From Roseimicrobium gellanilyticum (lineage in GTDB: Bacteria; Verrucomicrobiota; Verrucomicrobiia; Verrucomicrobiales; Verrucomicrobiaceae), in the NCBI RefSeq assembly GCF_003315205.1, contig NZ_QNRR01000019.1, positions 45,180 to 109,179 on the forward strand: DNA of 64,000 nucleotides, read 5' to 3'. Positions 42,594-51,517 of this stretch are shown piece by piece. The first letter of the stretch is position 1, and each line of letters opens with the position of its first letter. The notes beneath the pieces were generated by a model. That model saw only the letters and a program-made list of their open reading frames with translations, had not been told where the DNA came from and did no database searches. The translations under genes and the position numbers were made by a program.

Positions 42594-44018
42594 ATGAAGA
42601 CCAGTCACCTTCTGTCGCTATCCCTTCTGCCCGCCCTGCTTGCCGGGTGCAATGTCGGCCCCAAATTTACCAGCCCCGAGACCAAAACCGACGCCCGGTT
42701 CGCCAGCAGCAAGCGAGAAGGCTCCTTCAGCGCGGACAATGAAGTGGCCACGTGGTGGAGGAAGTTCAACGACTCGAAGCTGAACAGCCTGATCGAGCGA
42801 GCCTTTGCCAACAGTCCGGATCTCCGCATTGCCGCTGCGCGTGTGGATGAAGCCCGTGCCCTGCATTCTGCCGCGCGTTTTGACTACTTCCCAACCGTCA
42901 CTTCTGACGCGAGCTATCTCAACCAACGCAGCAGCATTGCGCAGAGTGGTTTTGGCCGCAGCCGCAACCTGGAGCTCTATGAAGTGGGTCTCGATGGTTT
43001 CTATGAAGTCGACTTCTGGGGCCGCGTGAGGAACAACAACAAGGCCGCTCTGGCCGAACTCGGCACCGCCGAAGCTCTGCGCCGCGACGCCCTGGTGCTC
43101 CTCGCCTCTGACGTGGCCAGCAACTACATGCAATTGCGTGGACTGCAGAACGAACTCGCCGTGGCCCAGCGCAACGCCACCAACCAGCGTGACACCCTCA
43201 AGCTGACGGAAAGCCTTCTCCAGGGCGGACGTGGCACTGAGCTCGATACCTCCCGTGCCCGCGCCCAGTTGAACTCGACCCTCGCGGCCATCCCCGTGAT
43301 CGAGAGTGCCATTCGCAGGAACATCCACCGCATCAGCGTGCTCACGGGTCAACAGCCCCAGGTGCTGCTCGATGAGCTCCTCAAGAGCAAGCCCATGCCG
43401 ACCCTGCCCAGCATTGTACGGGTGGGCAGCCCCGCCGAGCTTCTGCGCCGCCGTCCGGATATCCGCGCTGCGGAGTTCCAGATTGAGGCCGCTACCGCTC
43501 GTGTGGGTGTGGCCACCGCGGATCTCTTCCCGCGCGTGACCTTCAATGGTCGTGTGGCCCTGCAGGCAGAGTCCTTCTCCGGCCTCGCGAAGTCCGGTGC
43601 GGACGCCTACAGCTTCGGTCCCAGCATTTCCTGGGCCGCCTTTGACCTTGGCCGTGTAAAGGCCCAGATCGATGCCAGCAAGGCCCGCAACGTGCAGAGC
43701 ATCGCTCAATACGAACAGACCGTGCTGGGTGCGCTTGAAGAAACAGAGAACGCCATGACGTCCTTTGGACGCCAGCGCGCCCGTCGTGACTTCCTCCGCG
43801 AAGCTTCCGCCGCCTCGCAGCAAGCCGCAAAGCTCGCCCGCGAACGCTACCAGAACGGTGTGGCCGACTTCCTCACGGTGCTCGACGCCGAACGCGTGAT
43901 GCTGGAAGCCGAAAGCCGCCAGGCCGAAAGCGAAACCCTCACCGCCGTGGCCCTGGTTGCCATCTACAAGTCCTTGGGCGGTGGCTGGGAGACCAACGGC
44001 CGCGTGAGCGCCAAGTAA
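42594..44018 (+). CDS. Outer-membrane efflux lipoprotein, NodT/OprM type
   Basis: 474 residues from the ATG at 42594 (MKTSHLLSLSLLPALLAGCN); a TTG at 42549 is in frame but lies before the leader. The lipobox LLAGC marks it as a lipoprotein. It has two repeats of the outer-membrane factor fold, with coiled helices (VDEARALHSAARFDYFPT, TRVGVATADLFPRVTFNG) and the typical RRPDIRAAEFQIEAA. It forms the channel in the outer membrane for the RND pump. A strong terminator follows at 44048. Confidence 0.94.
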   Translation: MKTSHLLSLSLLPALLAGCNVGPKFTSPETKTDARFASSKREGSFSADNEVATWWRKFNDSKLNSLIERAFANSPDLRIAAARVDEARALHSAARFDYFPTVTSDASYLNQRSSIAQSGFGRSRNLELYEVGLDGFYEVDFWGRVRNNNKAALAELGTAEALRRDALVLLASDVASNYMQLRGLQNELAVAQRNATNQRDTLKLTESLLQGGRGTELDTSRARAQLNSTLAAIPVIESAIRRNIHRISVLTGQQPQVLLDELLKSKPMPTLPSIVRVGSPAELLRRRPDIRAAEFQIEAATARVGVATADLFPRVTFNGRVALQAESFSGLAKSGADAYSFGPSISWAAFDLGRVKAQIDASKARNVQSIAQYEQTVLGALEETENAMTSFGRQRARRDFLREASAASQQAAKLARERYQNGVADFLTVLDAERVMLEAESRQAESETLTAVALVAIYKSLGGGWETNGRVSAK

Positions 44019-44047
44019 GTTTTCGTCTCATCAGGCAAGCATTCCCC

Positions 44048-44099
44048 TGCGCCTCCCATGTCACGACCTCCAAGGTCTGACTGGGAGGCGCAATTTTTT
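44048..44099 (+). terminator. Rho-independent terminator of the efflux operon
   Basis: TGCGCCTCCCA (44048-44058) pairs perfectly with TGGGAGGCGCA (44082-44092), and AATTTTTT follows. It lies 29 bp after the stop of the outer-membrane factor. Confidence 0.93.
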
Positions 44100-44124
44100 G
44101 CACACAGCGAGATTCATGCCGCAG

Positions 44125-44510
44125 GGACGATTCGCGTTAATCGCAAAGATGCAGAGAGGCAAAGAAGGCAGGGACGCGTAGAAAAAGCGTGCCGTTTGCC
44201 TGCGTGCAGCACAGTGAATCACCTTGAACGTGCATCGCCATGCCGGCCCTGGGAGCGCTGGCCTCTGGCCGGCGTCGCGGACGAAAAACGGACCTGACGT
44301 TGGAATGACCCTTCACACAATGCCGGGCCACCAACTCCGGCTTCCCCTTCCTCACCCACCATCTCCGCGAGCACACGATCCCTGCGCGTCTCCGCCTCCT
44401 CTGCTACGAGGCGCTACCACACCCTCGACATACACCCTCCCATCAGCACCCCCCCTCACTCCTCTGCGTCCTTTGCCACTCTGCCCCTCTGCGGTTAACC
44501 CGAATCGTCC
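44125..44510. repeat. Long inverted-repeat pair, CGCAAAGA type (copy C)
   Basis: Arms 44125-44173 and 44462-44510 are inverted copies matching at roughly 39 of 49 positions; the first ten bases (GGACGATTCG) match exactly, and similarity extends about ten bases further out. The arms hold the same core as the other two pairs, in variant form (CGCAAAGATGCAGAG and GGCAAAGGACGCAGAG). They enclose 288 bp without a supported gene. Confidence 0.8.
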
Positions 44511-44540
44511 ATTCGGCGTGAACCCGCCAACCTCAAGCCA

Positions 44541-45230
44541 TCACTTCGGCCTCAGTCTTCCCCCCACGGGAAGCACCCCGAAAAGCAGGTACATCGGCGA
44601 GCGAATCAGCGCTCCGGTATCACGCCATGCCACACGGGGCAGGATCTGCCGGAAGAGATCCAGCATTTCCGAATGCCGGCGCAGCTTGCGCTCCAGCCAG
44701 GCCGTGACTCGCTGAGAGGCATTGTACTCCACGGCCATGCTCATCGCATTCACCATGGCAATCAGGAAGAACGCAACTCCACAGGCAAACAATGCCGGAC
44801 GTGGTGCGCGCTTCACGAACGCGAGAATGATGGCCGCAATCCCGATGACGGTAGGCGCATAGCGGGCCAGGCGGATATTCCCCAGCCGCCACAGCAGCGC
44901 TTTCTTCTCCTCGCCCTGCTGCGTGGCATGCGCCGCCTCATGCAATGCAACGGACCACGACGCCGCATCCGTGCCCTGCATGACCGCCTTGTTCAGAAAC
45001 AGCACCCGGCGCCCCGGATCGAAGTAGTCCGACACCATCGCGTTGTGCTCCACAATCTTCACGTCGGAAGCCTCGTTTTCGTCCAGAAACTGGCGTGCGG
45101 CCTCCGCGGCGGTCAGCGCTCCCGGGACTGTCTGTCTCGCGCCAAGTGTCACCCCTTGCTCATAACGTTGCAGGGCAAACCTCGAGATGCCGATGGCGAT
45201 CACGAGCAGGATGATGGGGAGAACAATCAT
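44541..45230 (-). CDS. Membrane zinc peptidase, YugP-like
   Basis: 229 residues with an N-terminal membrane helix (MIVLPIILLVIAIGISRFA) and two more in the second half. The zinc motif is HEAAH (in WSVALHEAAHATQQGEEKK), as in the neutral zinc metallopeptidase (Zn_peptidase_2/YugP) group, with the second part ATQ. The group is poorly characterised; bacterial members are inner-membrane proteins that may cleave misfolded membrane or surface proteins. It is alone on the minus strand, 223 bp from the helicase stop. Confidence 0.86.
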   Translation of the reverse strand: MIVLPIILLVIAIGISRFALQRYEQGVTLGARQTVPGALTAAEAARQFLDENEASDVKIVEHNAMVSDYFDPGRRVLFLNKAVMQGTDAASWSVALHEAAHATQQGEEKKALLWRLGNIRLARYAPTVIGIAAIILAFVKRAPRPALFACGVAFFLIAMVNAMSMAVEYNASQRVTAWLERKLRRHSEMLDLFRQILPRVAWRDTGALIRSPMYLLFGVLPVGGRLRPK

Positions 45231-45320
45231 GCGGGAAGTGCGACGATATCTTCAGAGAAGAGGATACGTGAACATCATGCCACGCCTCGCGACAAATGCG
45301 ATGGCGCATCGCTATCAAAC

Positions 45321-45446
45321 GGAGGTTAGGCGTCCCCGCCTGACAGCGGATGTTAGGCCTCCGGCCTGACAGTCATGATCTCTCGCCAGGCAACCGTCAG
45401 GCCAGAAGGCCTGACGCCCACTGTCGGACTGGAAAGTCCAACCTCC
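45321..45446. repeat. Cluster of four hairpins with shared GTCAGGC/GCCTGAC halves
   Basis: Four near-palindromes in a row: GTTAGGCG-TCCC-CGCCTGAC (45325-45344), GTTAGGCCTCCGGCCTGAC (45352-45370), GTCAGGCCAGAAGGCCTGAC (45396-45415) and GTCGGACTGGAAAGTCCAAC (45423-45442). The cluster is bounded by GGAGGTT (45321-45327) and its complement AACCTCC (45440-45446). It lies between hrpB and the YugP-like gene, and could end hrpB transcription on the minus strand. Confidence 0.8.
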
Positions 45447-45453
45447 TTCTCGC

Positions 45454-48063
45454 TCACCTCCACTCGTGCCGGGGGTATCGTCCCTTCAACTGCGTCTTCA
45501 CGGCCTGGTAGCTGGTCTTCCAGAAGTTCGCCAAATCACCGGTGGTCTGTACGGGCCGCTGGCTGGGGGCGAGGATGTTCACGGAGACCACCACCTTGCC
45601 TCCGGCGATGCGTGGATTCTCATTCGTGTCATAGAGCTGCTGCAGGATCACGCTGATCTGCGGTGTCGCCTTGTCTCGGTACTCCACCCTCACCATCTTG
45701 CCGTTTGCGAGCTTCACCCGCTCGGGCGCGTAGCGGTCCAGAAGCTCCCGTTGGGAATGTGACAGCCAGGCATTGAGTGCGCCGTCTGGAGTGATTTCGC
45801 GAAGCTGCCGTGCTGCTGTAGCACCGAGGCACATCTGCTCGATGAGAAGGCGTTTTTCCTCATCTCCAATCGAAGGCATCTCCAGTTCCGGCATCCACGT
45901 TGCGAGACTATTCAACCGGGTGATCCACTGGTCATGGCGCTCGGTCCAATTCGGCATCTCCAGGCGGCCCGCGATAATCTCATCCGCAAGGATGGACGCT
46001 GCGAGACCGGCATCGGGTTCCCCACGCTCGCGCGAGTGCAGCGCAAGATCGCGGAAGCGCTTCTCTTCGCGATTCGTCACGCGCTTGTTCACGCTGTCGT
46101 ACACCGCACGTTTGCCGGTGGAGATGTCCCCGGGGAAAAGCTCATCCAGCCAGGCCTCTTCGACCTTGGTCGTGAGGTTCAGCTTCACCTGAAGCGCCTT
46201 GCCCTGAATCTCCGCCACTTCGGCAGCTACGAGCATGGGTGGCGGCTTGAGATGGGCATCCTTTTCCAGATGCCCCTTGTAGCCCGCAGCCAGTGAATAC
46301 ACACGCGAGCCACTGGAGGTCTCCACACCGAGGTGGTCTGAGAACGCCGCGAGCACACACTTCGCCAGCGCAATGTCGTGTGTCTCCGCAGTGATTTGCA
46401 GCTTGGGTGAATCCCCTGCCCTGCGGCACAGTCGCAGCAATTGATCCGCACTACGCATGGCCTCCTGCGCCGCACGAGCATGGATGCCATACGGCGCACA
46501 CGCATCCGGATTGAAGTTCACGGACTTCGCCTTGTCCCACGCGCGCATGAGTGGCTGAAACTCGCTGATATCCTCGCGATGGAAGAATTCTTCACGCTTG
46601 CGCTTCGTCTGCTCGGTGGGTTTCAGCAGGATGTCGCGCCCCTGCGCGATGGCCGCGCACAACGCGGCGTCCTCCATGCAATCGAGATTCATTGCCGTGA
46701 GCAGCATGCGTGAGAAGCGCGGGTGCAGTGGGAAGGAAGACATCTTCCTGCCCAGCGAGGTGATGGACTTTGTCTCGCGATCCATCGCACCGAGCGACTC
46801 CAGCATGGTGCGCGCAAGTTGCTGCGCCTCGGGCGCAGGTGCTTCAAACCAATCAAACGTCATGCCCGCACGCTCCGCGACCACTTCCAGGGTCAGCAAC
46901 GCTTCGCTGAGATCCAATCGGCGAATCTCTGGCAACTCGCTCTCGGCGCGATGCAAATGCTCGCGCTCTGGCCACAACCGTACGCACACACCGGGGCCAA
47001 GACGCCCCGCGCGACCCGCACGCTGATCTGCGCTCGCGCGGCTGATCTTTTGTACCGTAAGCGTATTGATGCCACGCCGCACGTCATGTGCTGCGACGCG
47101 TGCCAGGCCACTATCGATCACAGCACGCACGCCTTCGATGGTGAGCGAGGTCTCCGCCACATTCGTGCTTACGATGATGCGGCGTGAGCCGCCGGGTTGC
47201 AGCACTTCATCCTGCTGCGCAGGGGTGAGTTCACCATGCAGTGGCAGGATGCGGAAGCCACGGGAGAAGCCACGGCCGCTCATGGCAGCGATGGTCTTGC
47301 GAATCTCATGGCCACCCGGCATGAAGACCAGAAGGTCTCCATCCAGACCACGCCGCGCGATGAGTTCCTCCGCCGCGAGCGCAGCTTGATCCCACACCGC
47401 TTCGGGATAGCCCGCCTTGTCCCTCATCGGTATTCGGTAGCCAACCTCCACAGGGAAGTTGCGCCCCGCGGAATCAAAGATTTCACACGGCTGGAGGAAG
47501 GCCTTCAGCGGGTCCGGCGCGATGGTGGCAGACATCACGATGATGCGCAGGTCCGGTCGCTGCTCCGCCTGCACGGCACGCGCCCAAGCGAGGCACAGGT
47601 CGCCATCCAGATGCCGCTCGTGGAATTCGTCGATGACGATGCAGCCCACGTTCTTCAGCGCCGGATCGTCGAGCATGTAACGCAGCATCACCCCCTCCGT
47701 GACAAAGAGGATGCGCGTCTTGCTGCTGGAGACATTTTCAAAGCGCACCTGATAGCCCACTTCGTCCCCGAGCTGGGCTCCGCGCTCCTTCGCCACGCGG
47801 GCGGCCAGCATGCGGGCAGCAATGCGGCGGGGCTGGAGCACCACGATGCGCTTGTCCCCCGCGATGCCATGGTCCAGCAGCATCTGCGGCACCTGGGTGG
47901 ACTTGCCGGAACCCGTGGGCGAGCGCACCACGGCATTGCGCACACCAGCCTGGGCAAACCAGTGCACAATCGGCTGGCGCAGGGCTTCAATCGGGAGGTT
48001 GGAAACGTGAATGCTCAAGCGTTGCGGATACCGCAATCCGGCGTCCGCGCAACTGCTTCGCAC
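45454..48063 (-). CDS. hrpB: ATP-dependent RNA helicase HrpB
   Basis: 869 residues from a GTG at 48063; a TTG 15 codons in (48018) is an alternative, since the first conserved segment is NLPIEALRQPIV. Walker A is SPTGSGKSTQVPQ (about 48-60) and the DEAH-type box reads DEFHERHLD. Motifs SAT (VMSATIAPD), VSTNVAETSLTIEGV and QRAGRAGR are present. The C-terminal HrpB-specific region follows, with GYQV and RYPRHEWR near the end. HrpB is a DEAH/RHA helicase of unclear cellular role. Divergent from the dehydratase gene, 112 bp apart. Confidence 0.94.
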   Translation of the reverse strand: MRSSCADAGLRYPQRLSIHVSNLPIEALRQPIVHWFAQAGVRNAVVRSPTGSGKSTQVPQMLLDHGIAGDKRIVVLQPRRIAARMLAARVAKERGAQLGDEVGYQVRFENVSSSKTRILFVTEGVMLRYMLDDPALKNVGCIVIDEFHERHLDGDLCLAWARAVQAEQRPDLRIIVMSATIAPDPLKAFLQPCEIFDSAGRNFPVEVGYRIPMRDKAGYPEAVWDQAALAAEELIARRGLDGDLLVFMPGGHEIRKTIAAMSGRGFSRGFRILPLHGELTPAQQDEVLQPGGSRRIIVSTNVAETSLTIEGVRAVIDSGLARVAAHDVRRGINTLTVQKISRASADQRAGRAGRLGPGVCVRLWPEREHLHRAESELPEIRRLDLSEALLTLEVVAERAGMTFDWFEAPAPEAQQLARTMLESLGAMDRETKSITSLGRKMSSFPLHPRFSRMLLTAMNLDCMEDAALCAAIAQGRDILLKPTEQTKRKREEFFHREDISEFQPLMRAWDKAKSVNFNPDACAPYGIHARAAQEAMRSADQLLRLCRRAGDSPKLQITAETHDIALAKCVLAAFSDHLGVETSSGSRVYSLAAGYKGHLEKDAHLKPPPMLVAAEVAEIQGKALQVKLNLTTKVEEAWLDELFPGDISTGKRAVYDSVNKRVTNREEKRFRDLALHSRERGEPDAGLAASILADEIIAGRLEMPNWTERHDQWITRLNSLATWMPELEMPSIGDEEKRLLIEQMCLGATAARQLREITPDGALNAWLSHSQRELLDRYAPERVKLANGKMVRVEYRDKATPQISVILQQLYDTNENPRIAGGKVVVSVNILAPSQRPVQTTGDLANFWKTSYQAVKTQLKGRYPRHEWR

Positions 48064-48175
48064 CCTGCCAACCCACCCCTCCGGCTCGATTTCGCAAAAT
48101 CCTCTCTGTCCTTGATAGCTGCGGCTCCCACTGCCAGTTTGCTTTCCGCTCGATTCACTGCCTTTTCACCCTCCC

Positions 48176-49906
48176 ATGCCCACCCGCCTCGCTCCCGAAG
48201 AACTCCGTTCCCACCGCTGGTTTGGTCCGAATGACCTCCGCTCCTTTGGCCATCGCTCGCGGGCAAGGCAGCTTGGTCTGGGCCCGGAAGACTGGCAGGG
48301 CAAGCCGGTCATCGCGATTCTGAACACCTGGTCGGACATCAATCCCTGTCACCTGCACTTCAAGGTGCTCGCGGAGAACGTGAAGAAAGGCGTCCTGCAG
48401 GCCGGAGGCATGCCACTGGAGATTCCGGTGATGTCGCTGAGTGAGAACTTCATGAAGCCCACCACCATGCTCTATCGCAATTTCCTCGCGATGGAAGCGG
48501 AGGAGATGCTGCGCTGCCACCCGGTGGATGGCGCCGTGCTGCTGGGCGCGTGCGACAAGACAACCCCCGCCCTCATCATGGGCGCGGTGAGTGCGGGCCT
48601 TCCCTTCATCTTTGTCCCCGGTGGTCCCATGCTGCGCGGTCAGTGGCGCGACCAGACGCTGGGCAGCGGCACGGATGCCTGGAAATACTGGGCCGAGCTG
48701 CGCGCAGGGAACATCACTCAGGAAGACTGGTGCGACATCGAGGACGGGATCGCGCGCTCGCACGGTCACTGCATGACCATGGGCACGGCCTCCACGATGA
48801 CAGCGATCACGGAAACACTCGGCCTCACGCTTCCGGGTGCTTCCAGCATTCCCGCGAGCGACGCGCGTCACTGGCGCATGGCCGCGTCCTCCGGCCGTCA
48901 GATTGTGGAGAACGTGTGGAACAACCTGAACCCCTCCCAGTTCCTGAACAAGGCCGCGTTTGAAAACGCCATCGTGGCAGACATGGCCGTGGGTGGCAGC
49001 ACCAATGCGATCGTGCACCTCATCGCCATGGCAGGCCGCGCGGGCATCAAGCTGCCGCTGGAAGACTTCGACACCATTTCGCGCAAGACGCCGCGCCTCG
49101 CCGACCTGCGCCCCGCCGGCCGCTTCCTCATGGAGGATTTCTATTTCGCCGGTGGCCTGCCCGCGCTGCTGAAGCAAGTGGAGGACATCCTCGCAGGTGA
49201 CTGCATGACGGTGAATGGACACACGCTGTCTGAGAACATCGCCGATGCGAAAATCTGGAACACCGAGGTCATTCGCACGCGCGACAATCCCCTCTCCACC
49301 GAAGGCGGCACCGCCGTGCTGCGTGGCAACATCTGCCCGAACGGCGCCGTGGTGAAACACAGCGCGATGGAGCAAAAATACTGGACGCATCGCGGACCGG
49401 CTGTCGTTTTCAAGGACTACGAAGATCTCGCCGCACGTCTCGATGACCCCAATGTACCCATCACCGGCGATTCTGTGATGGTGCTGCAAAGCGCCGGCCC
49501 TCTCGGAGCTCCGGGCATGCCGGAGTGGGGCATGCTCCCCCTGCCCAAGCGTCTCCTTGAAGCGGGTGTCCGCGACCTTCTGCGTCTCAGCGATGCCCGC
49601 ATGAGCGGCACCAGCTATGGCGCCTGCGTGCTGCACATCGCTCCCGAGAGCGCCGTGGGCGGCCCCTTCGCCCTCGTCCAGGATGGAGACATCATCGCAC
49701 TGGATGTGCCCAACCGCACGCTCACCCTGGAAGTCTCCAACGAAGAACTCGCCAAGCGCAAGGCCGCCTGGAAGCCTGCTGCGCGCAAGGTGGACCGCGG
49801 CTACCTGCACCTCTTCCTCAATGAGGTGACCCAGGCCGATGAGGGCTGTGACTTCCGATTCCTCCACTACACCGGCACGCCCACGCCGGAGCCGAGAATC
49901 CACTAG
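48176..49906 (+). CDS. IlvD/Edd-family sugar-acid dehydratase (L-arabinonate/xylonate type)
   Basis: 576 residues. N-terminal RSHRWFGPNDLRSFGHRSRA is typical of the aldonic-acid branch rather than of branched-chain IlvD. Iron-sulphur and metal residues: Cys58 in SDINPCHLH, Cys126-Asp-Lys in GACDKTTPA, Cys199 in SHGHCMTMG; their spacing matches, as I recall, the L-arabinonate dehydratase pattern. It likely removes water from a pentonate to give a 2-keto-3-deoxy acid, in the cytoplasm. The DapA-superfamily gene at 50570, on the same strand, would process that product. A toxin-antitoxin pair lies between them. Confidence 0.87.
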   Translation: MPTRLAPEELRSHRWFGPNDLRSFGHRSRARQLGLGPEDWQGKPVIAILNTWSDINPCHLHFKVLAENVKKGVLQAGGMPLEIPVMSLSENFMKPTTMLYRNFLAMEAEEMLRCHPVDGAVLLGACDKTTPALIMGAVSAGLPFIFVPGGPMLRGQWRDQTLGSGTDAWKYWAELRAGNITQEDWCDIEDGIARSHGHCMTMGTASTMTAITETLGLTLPGASSIPASDARHWRMAASSGRQIVENVWNNLNPSQFLNKAAFENAIVADMAVGGSTNAIVHLIAMAGRAGIKLPLEDFDTISRKTPRLADLRPAGRFLMEDFYFAGGLPALLKQVEDILAGDCMTVNGHTLSENIADAKIWNTEVIRTRDNPLSTEGGTAVLRGNICPNGAVVKHSAMEQKYWTHRGPAVVFKDYEDLAARLDDPNVPITGDSVMVLQSAGPLGAPGMPEWGMLPLPKRLLEAGVRDLLRLSDARMSGTSYGACVLHIAPESAVGGPFALVQDGDIIALDVPNRTLTLEVSNEELAKRKAAWKPAARKVDRGYLHLFLNEVTQADEGCDFRFLHYTGTPTPEPRIH

Positions 49907-49960
49907 CATCAACTCGATGGTTACTTCTTGCGAGCCCACCGGCAGCCGGTATCTTCCCGT

Positions 49961-50215
49961 ATGAGCACGGTCGCCATTCATCTCGATCCTTCTCTCCAGC
50001 GGTTTGTGGACGCATCCGTCAGTTCAGGGTCGTTCCATAGTGCGAGCGAGGTAGTGGCTGTCGCTCTGCGAAACCTTCAGGCAGACCAAGAAACACGTGC
50101 CAGTCGCCTCGCCGCTCTGAGACAGGACGTAAACCTGGGGCTGGAACAAGCAGCCCGAGGTGAGTTTGTCGAGTACGATGCCGAGAGCATCATTGCCGGA
50201 AATGCTGCCCGCTAA
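49961..50215 (+). CDS. Type II antitoxin, ParD-like
   Basis: 84 residues from the ATG at 49961 (MSTVAIHLDPSLQRFVDASV); the frame opens 11 codons earlier. It has the ribbon-helix-helix layout of ParD-type antitoxins: a short strand, then two helices (SLQRFVDASVSSGSFHSASEVVAVALRNLQA), then a C-terminal helix with acidic residues that would wrap the toxin. It ends 10 bp before the toxin ATG, the usual operon order. It should repress its own promoter. Confidence 0.88.
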   Translation: MSTVAIHLDPSLQRFVDASVSSGSFHSASEVVAVALRNLQADQETRASRLAALRQDVNLGLEQAARGEFVEYDAESIIAGNAAR

Positions 50216-50225
50216 CGGAAAAAGC

Positions 50226-50534
50226 ATGCCCCGAATCCTTCGCACGCAGGCTTCCAAGCAGGACTACAACGACATCTATTCATATATTGCTGCGGATAGT
50301 CCCAAGCATGCAGCAAATCTGCTGCGCAAGCTGGATGCCCGGTTGCAAGTTTTATCAGAAAATAACCTGATGGGGCGCCGTCGTCCTGAACTTGCGGAAG
50401 ACCTGCGCAGCTATCCTGAAGGGAACTATGTCATCTTTTACCAGCCCTTCGAAGATGGCATCATACTGATTAGGGTGCTTCATTCTGCGCGTGACATCAC
50501 CGCAGACTACTTTAATGAATCGGATACTCCGTAA
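50226..50534 (+). CDS. Type II toxin, ParE/RelE-like
   Basis: 102 residues from the ATG at 50226 (MPRILRTQASKQDYNDIYSY); the frame opens 22 codons earlier inside the antitoxin gene, and the family start is clear. It has the ParE signature AADSPKHAANLLRKLDARLQVLSENNLMGRRRPELAEDLRSYPEGNYVIFYQP and IILIRVLHSARDI. ParE proteins poison DNA gyrase; RelE-like relatives cleave mRNA. The pair sits between two genes of one catabolic module. Confidence 0.9.
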   Translation: MPRILRTQASKQDYNDIYSYIAADSPKHAANLLRKLDARLQVLSENNLMGRRRPELAEDLRSYPEGNYVIFYQPFEDGIILIRVLHSARDITADYFNESDTP

Positions 50535-50569
50535 AGTTCGTTTCCAGCCAGGCGCATCATTCCTCTCCC

Positions 50570-51484
50570 ATGCAAACCACCTTCTCTCCCGCCGACCTCC
50601 GCCGCTCCGTCATCGCCGTGCCCCCGCTCTGCCGTGATGCGAACTTCAAGTCGAGCGCCGCTGAAAACGCGAAGCTTATCAAGCACATCGAAGCCGGTGG
50701 CGTGAACATCCTGCTCTACGGCGGCAATGCGAACTTCTACAACATCAGCCTCTCCGAGTACGGCAGCGTGCTGGCCCAGCTTGAAGAGGTAGCGGCGAAG
50801 GACACGCTGATCATCCCGGCCATCGGCCCCTTCTTCGGCACGGCGATGGATCAGGTGGAGATCCTCAAGGGGACCAGGTATCCCACCGCCATGCTGCTCC
50901 CCACCCTGGCAGTCTCCAAGCCGGAAGGCGTGCGTGAGGCGGTGCTGCGGATTGTCGAAAAACTCGGCCGGCCCATCGTGCTGTACGTGAAGGACGAAGG
51001 CTATGTAAACCTGGAAGTCGTGAAGAGCCTCGTGGCCGCAGGTGCCGTCTCCTGGATCAAGTACGCCGTGGTGCGCCAGGATCCCGCCGTGGACCCGCTG
51101 CTCGAAGCCATCTCGAATGAGGTGCCTCGCGAACTGCTCGTGAGCGGCATCGGTGAGCAACCTGCCATCATTCACTGGAAGAAGTTTGGCGTGCAGGCCT
51201 TCACCGCCGGTTGCGTGTGCGTGGCCCCGAATCGCTCCCAGGAACTGCTGCTCGCCCTGCAGGCAGGTGAGTTCGACAAGGCCGAGTCCCTTCGTGAACG
51301 CTTCCTTCCGCTCGAAGATCTGCGCAATGCCTACAGCCCCATCCAGGTGCTGCACCACGCGGTGAAGCTCGCCGGCATCGCTGAGACCGGCCCGCAGCTT
51401 CCGCTGCTCAGCGAGCTGGATGCGGACAAGCAGGCCGCCATTGCCCGCGCCGCGCAGGACGCGCTGGCATGGAGCCGTGCGTAG
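50570..51484 (+). CDS. DapA-superfamily aldolase/dehydratase
   Basis: 304 residues with the (beta/alpha)8 layout of the dihydrodipicolinate synthase / N-acetylneuraminate lyase family. The Schiff-base lysine is Lys164 in SWIKYAVV, with Tyr139 in IVLYVK upstream as usual. The substrate-binding GNANFYNIS segment differs from that of true DapA. With the sugar-acid dehydratase upstream it could act on a 2-keto-3-deoxypentonate as an aldolase or as a second dehydratase; which cannot be told. Gene order, dehydratase-TA-DapA-like, suggests one module cut by the TA pair. Confidence 0.87.
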   Translation: MQTTFSPADLRRSVIAVPPLCRDANFKSSAAENAKLIKHIEAGGVNILLYGGNANFYNISLSEYGSVLAQLEEVAAKDTLIIPAIGPFFGTAMDQVEILKGTRYPTAMLLPTLAVSKPEGVREAVLRIVEKLGRPIVLYVKDEGYVNLEVVKSLVAAGAVSWIKYAVVRQDPAVDPLLEAISNEVPRELLVSGIGEQPAIIHWKKFGVQAFTAGCVCVAPNRSQELLLALQAGEFDKAESLRERFLPLEDLRNAYSPIQVLHHAVKLAGIAETGPQLPLLSELDADKQAAIARAAQDALAWSRA

Positions 51485-51517
51485 TCGTTGGCAGCACCCG
51501 CTTGCAATCGCTGACGC

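Larger units (their letters stand above)
44019..44540. other. 522-bp non-coding stretch with terminator and repeat pair
   Basis: Contains the operon terminator (44048-44099) and a long inverted-repeat pair (44125-44173 and 44462-44510) enclosing 288 bp. Short open frames occur in the stretch but show no motif, leader or start signal, so I call no gene. Confidence 0.75.
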
